From: Hydractinia symbiolongicarpus | Taxonomy: Eukaryota; Cnidaria; Hydrozoa; Anthoathecata; Hydractiniidae | Length of the DNA: 64,000 nucleotides | Direction: 5' to 3' | Assembly: GCF_029227915.1 (NCBI RefSeq) | Contig: NC_079881.1 | Coordinates: 16,965,501 to 17,029,500 of the forward strand | Part shown: one piece after another, positions 62,323 through 64,000 of the stretch | Layout: the number at the start of each line of letters is the position of its first letter | How positions within the stretch are numbered: position 1 is the stretch's first letter | Translations under genes and position numbers: made by a program | The notes under the pieces: model-generated | Seen by the model: only the letters and a program-made list of their open reading frames with translations | What the model was told of the DNA's origin: nothing | The model's database searches: none

Positions 62323-63835
62323 CATTCGCATTTGGAAAAAAGTATTGAGGATCTAAGGAAACACCGTGTTACTCTTAGCGATTTCATTTTTAGAATTAGA
62401 ACTTAGGTGTAAGTTCCTTCAGACTAAGTGTAAAGAGACCATGGGACAGCGGGAGAAGCAAAAGAAGAAGGAGAACTACACTTTTCCAGTGCCATGATGA
62501 CATCAACGTTGCACGACAAGCATACCATGGTCATGTATTTATTTGTTGGCAATCATTGCAAATTTGTTCAGAAAAATTATGTTCGACTTTGTGATTGCTG
62601 ACAATGCAGATCTTCGCGAACAATTTCTTTGTGTGTTTGGTTTATTTATTTAGATTCAACAAATTGTTTTTGTAAACGATTTTTAGCCGATTCCGAAATA
62701 GATGCCTTAGAGAGATTTCGCAATGGATTTGGTGAGGCTTTACTAAAGCACTTTCTTGAGGAGACAATTACACACAAACTACACGAGTTAGTTTTTTATG
62801 CGCCACGATTTGCAAAAATGCATCGCACTTTGGGACTTTGGAGTGAAGTGGGGCGTGAGAGCTTCCACAACTCAGTAAATGAAGTAAGACAAGTTGTAGA
62901 TTAGATAAATTAGAAAATATTTTATTTTTAGACAATTTCGAACATGTTATATTTTTAACTTAAAAACGTACAAACACCCTGAGGATTAAAAGAATTACTT
63001 CCGTTCTCCTGTTAAATGCAGCTCGTATATTAAATTTGTACGCAAAATAGCGGTTTTTCACGTATATGGTCCCAAAACGTGAATTCGGACAGTTTTCGAC
63101 AGATAATAAATTCATTAAAGACAATTTAGAACAGAAATAACGAGGTTTTCAAACTCATCAAACGAACTTATAACAGTAATCGTGGTCCTAAAGGGTCTTT
63201 TCTCCAAAGATTTTTTACATTTTGTCTAAAAAGTGAATTTGGTCAGTTTCCGAACTTTTTTTGACGATTTTGGACAGTATGAAAAATTATTACACTTATC
63301 TTGTCTCGGGAGATGTTTCTTGCTATTTTGGCCCAAATTAAGAAATTTCGGAGAAGTGTCCGAAAAAAGCATTTTTTATTATATGGACACTTTATGGTGA
63401 TAAATATCCATTTTACAAAATGTAAAAATCTTATTTAGTTCTCAGGAATTCTGCTTTTGTTGCCAGGGTATTTTGTTTTCTTTGCAGGTCATTTTTGTTT
63501 GCGCTAAAACAGCCATGTGTAAGATCCCATAATAACAAGTCCTGGAAGGCGTCGGGTGGATCGCACACATTCACCAAAGAACATAATATGCGAGAGCGGA
63601 TGAGGCAGAAAAGTAGGAGCTCAGGAAAAAAATGGTTTCATTAAATAAAGATTTGGGATCGTGTGCGGCGGAGCTTTACTAAAAAACAAAGTTTTATACT
63701 GATGTTAATTGGGTATTATTTGACACATGCCAAAAATGGTCACATGAAGTTTGTGAATTGTTTGTGGAATCTGAAGAGATTACACTAGAGAGATTTACGT
63801 GCCTAAAATGTTCTGGATTAGGTCGATTAGATATT
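62323..63835 (+). repeat. Array unit 36 (1513 bp, diverging)
   Basis: The 91-codon frame is at 62629-62904 with Leu8, Val74 and Phe79. The second half carries many private changes (for example GATTTTGGACAG near 63265, CAGGAATTCTGC near 63443, TTCATTAAATAAAG near 63637), a sign that the array end is near. Confidence 0.95.
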
Positions 63836-64000
63836 CATTCGCATTTGGAAAAAAGTATTAAGGATCTAAGGAAACACCGTGTTACTCTTGGCGACTTCAT
63901 TTTCGAATTAGAACTTAGGTGTAAGTTCCTTCAGACTAAGTGTGAAGAGACCATGGGTCAGCGGGAGAAGCAAAAAAAGAAGGAGAACTACACTTCTCCA
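63683..64000 (+). pseudogene. Right-edge copy: PHD plus tail in one open frame
   Basis: This is the only copy in which the PHD segment and the basic tail are in the same frame. It is open for 106 codons from after a TAA (63680-63682) to the window edge. The decisive change is CATTTTCGAATTAG, where all other units read CATTTTTAGAATTAG, giving FIFELELRCKFLQTKCEE without a break. The Phe in place of the PHD cysteine is still present. The copy also has many private substitutions. It may represent a less-decayed source copy, or a diverged array-end unit in which a deletion restored the frame. Its continuation lies outside the window. Confidence 0.65.
63836..64000 (+). repeat. Array unit 37 (partial, cut by window edge)
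   Basis: First 165 bp of another unit. It has private changes AGTATTAAGG, GGCGACTTC, TTTTCGAATT and CATGGGTCAG. The one-base frame restoration lies here. Confidence 0.9.

Larger units (their letters stand above)
8108..64000 (+). repeat. Macrosatellite: 36+ head-to-tail ~1514-bp units
   Basis: One uninterrupted direct tandem array of at least 55.9 kb fills the rest of the window and continues beyond it. There are 36 complete units and a 165-bp start of a 37th. Distances between the same codon in neighbouring units are 1514 or 1513-1516 bp in 26 cases (1510 in one more), 1810 in five, 1438-1441 in three and 1498 in two. All units have one orientation. Differences between units are few per hundred bases and strongly shared between particular units. 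Every unit carries plus-strand fragments of one decayed gene (PHD finger plus a C-terminal SEE...H domain), so the satellite arose from a mobile-element-like gene. Because long near-identical arrays are hard to assemble, the exact copy number and order depend on the assembly. Confidence 0.97.

Noticed and set aside
8108-64000. Ribosomal DNA, 5S, snRNA, spliced-leader or histone gene array
   Set aside because: Tandem 1.5-kb units made me consider these, but I see no conserved rRNA, snRNA or histone sequence in the unit, and the protein motifs point elsewhere.
8108-64000. CRISPR array or bacterial repeat locus
   Set aside because: The unit is 1.5 kb without short spacers, and the flank has spliced eukaryotic gene relics.

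Overview
The window looks like animal nuclear DNA and contains no complete functional gene that I can recognise. It is AT-rich, with short introns (about 65-150 bp), spliced gene relics, a MITE, microsatellites and a huge tandem array. There are no bacterial operons, tRNAs or rRNAs. The protein fragments I recognise (an integrase-core protein with the WHIDGYDKLKPFGF / RGTEN / STSNQ motifs, a HECT C-lobe, a PHD finger, and a RQAYHG ... K-x-H-x-L ... SEE-x3-S-x-H protein) belong to mobile-element-like families that I recall as abundant in cnidarians and other early-branching animals. A cnidarian or sponge is therefore my best guess. The species cannot be fixed from the sequence alone.

Left flank (1-8107), unique sequence. 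At 882-1119 (+) lies the last exon of a HECT-type ubiquitin-ligase C-lobe with its PMSQTC cysteine. It converges tail to tail, with an 88-bp gap, on a seven-exon integrase-core pseudogene on the minus strand (1208 to about 2757). The pseudogene's splice sites are still readable, but it carries two stops, a frameshift and a lost catalytic Asp. A reverse-transcriptase-upstream (TKGAARPSKLDAYH) relic lies on the minus strand at about 4713-5010. A 434-bp MITE with ~96-bp inverted repeats and TA target duplication is at 7077-7510, and an older half-copy is at 3439-3608. The rest shows only AT-rich sequence, microsatellites and weak coding-like patches.

Right part (about 8108-64000, 87% of the window). 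This is one uninterrupted head-to-tail array of 36 complete units plus the start of a 37th, and it runs off the right edge. The canonical unit is 1514 bp. Variants are 1810 bp (a 296-bp internal duplication, five units), about 1440 bp (a ~76-bp deletion, three units) and 1498 bp (two units). All units have the same orientation and are nearly identical. Each carries, on the plus strand, the decayed pieces of one gene in consistent order but in shifting frames: a basic exon-like segment with a good 3' splice site, a PHD finger, a coiled basic tail, a RQAYHG...VGNHC segment, an ADNADLREQ segment, and a 91-codon open frame with a K-x-H ... P-x-F ... SEE-x3-S-x-H core. The same frameshifts occur in all or nearly all units, so the gene had mostly decayed before it was amplified into a satellite. 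The last, partial unit at the right edge is the exception: its PHD frame runs on through the tail without a break.

The units fall into linked sequence types (for example K-Y-K versus E-N-E at three codons of the 91-codon frame). They form higher-order patterns, including a 3324-bp dimer seen near 13-19.6 kb and again near 39.5-44.6 kb. This is the signature of repeated unequal exchange or block duplication. The window is best read as a transposon-rich heterochromatin-like region in which a transposon gene fragment has become a macrosatellite.
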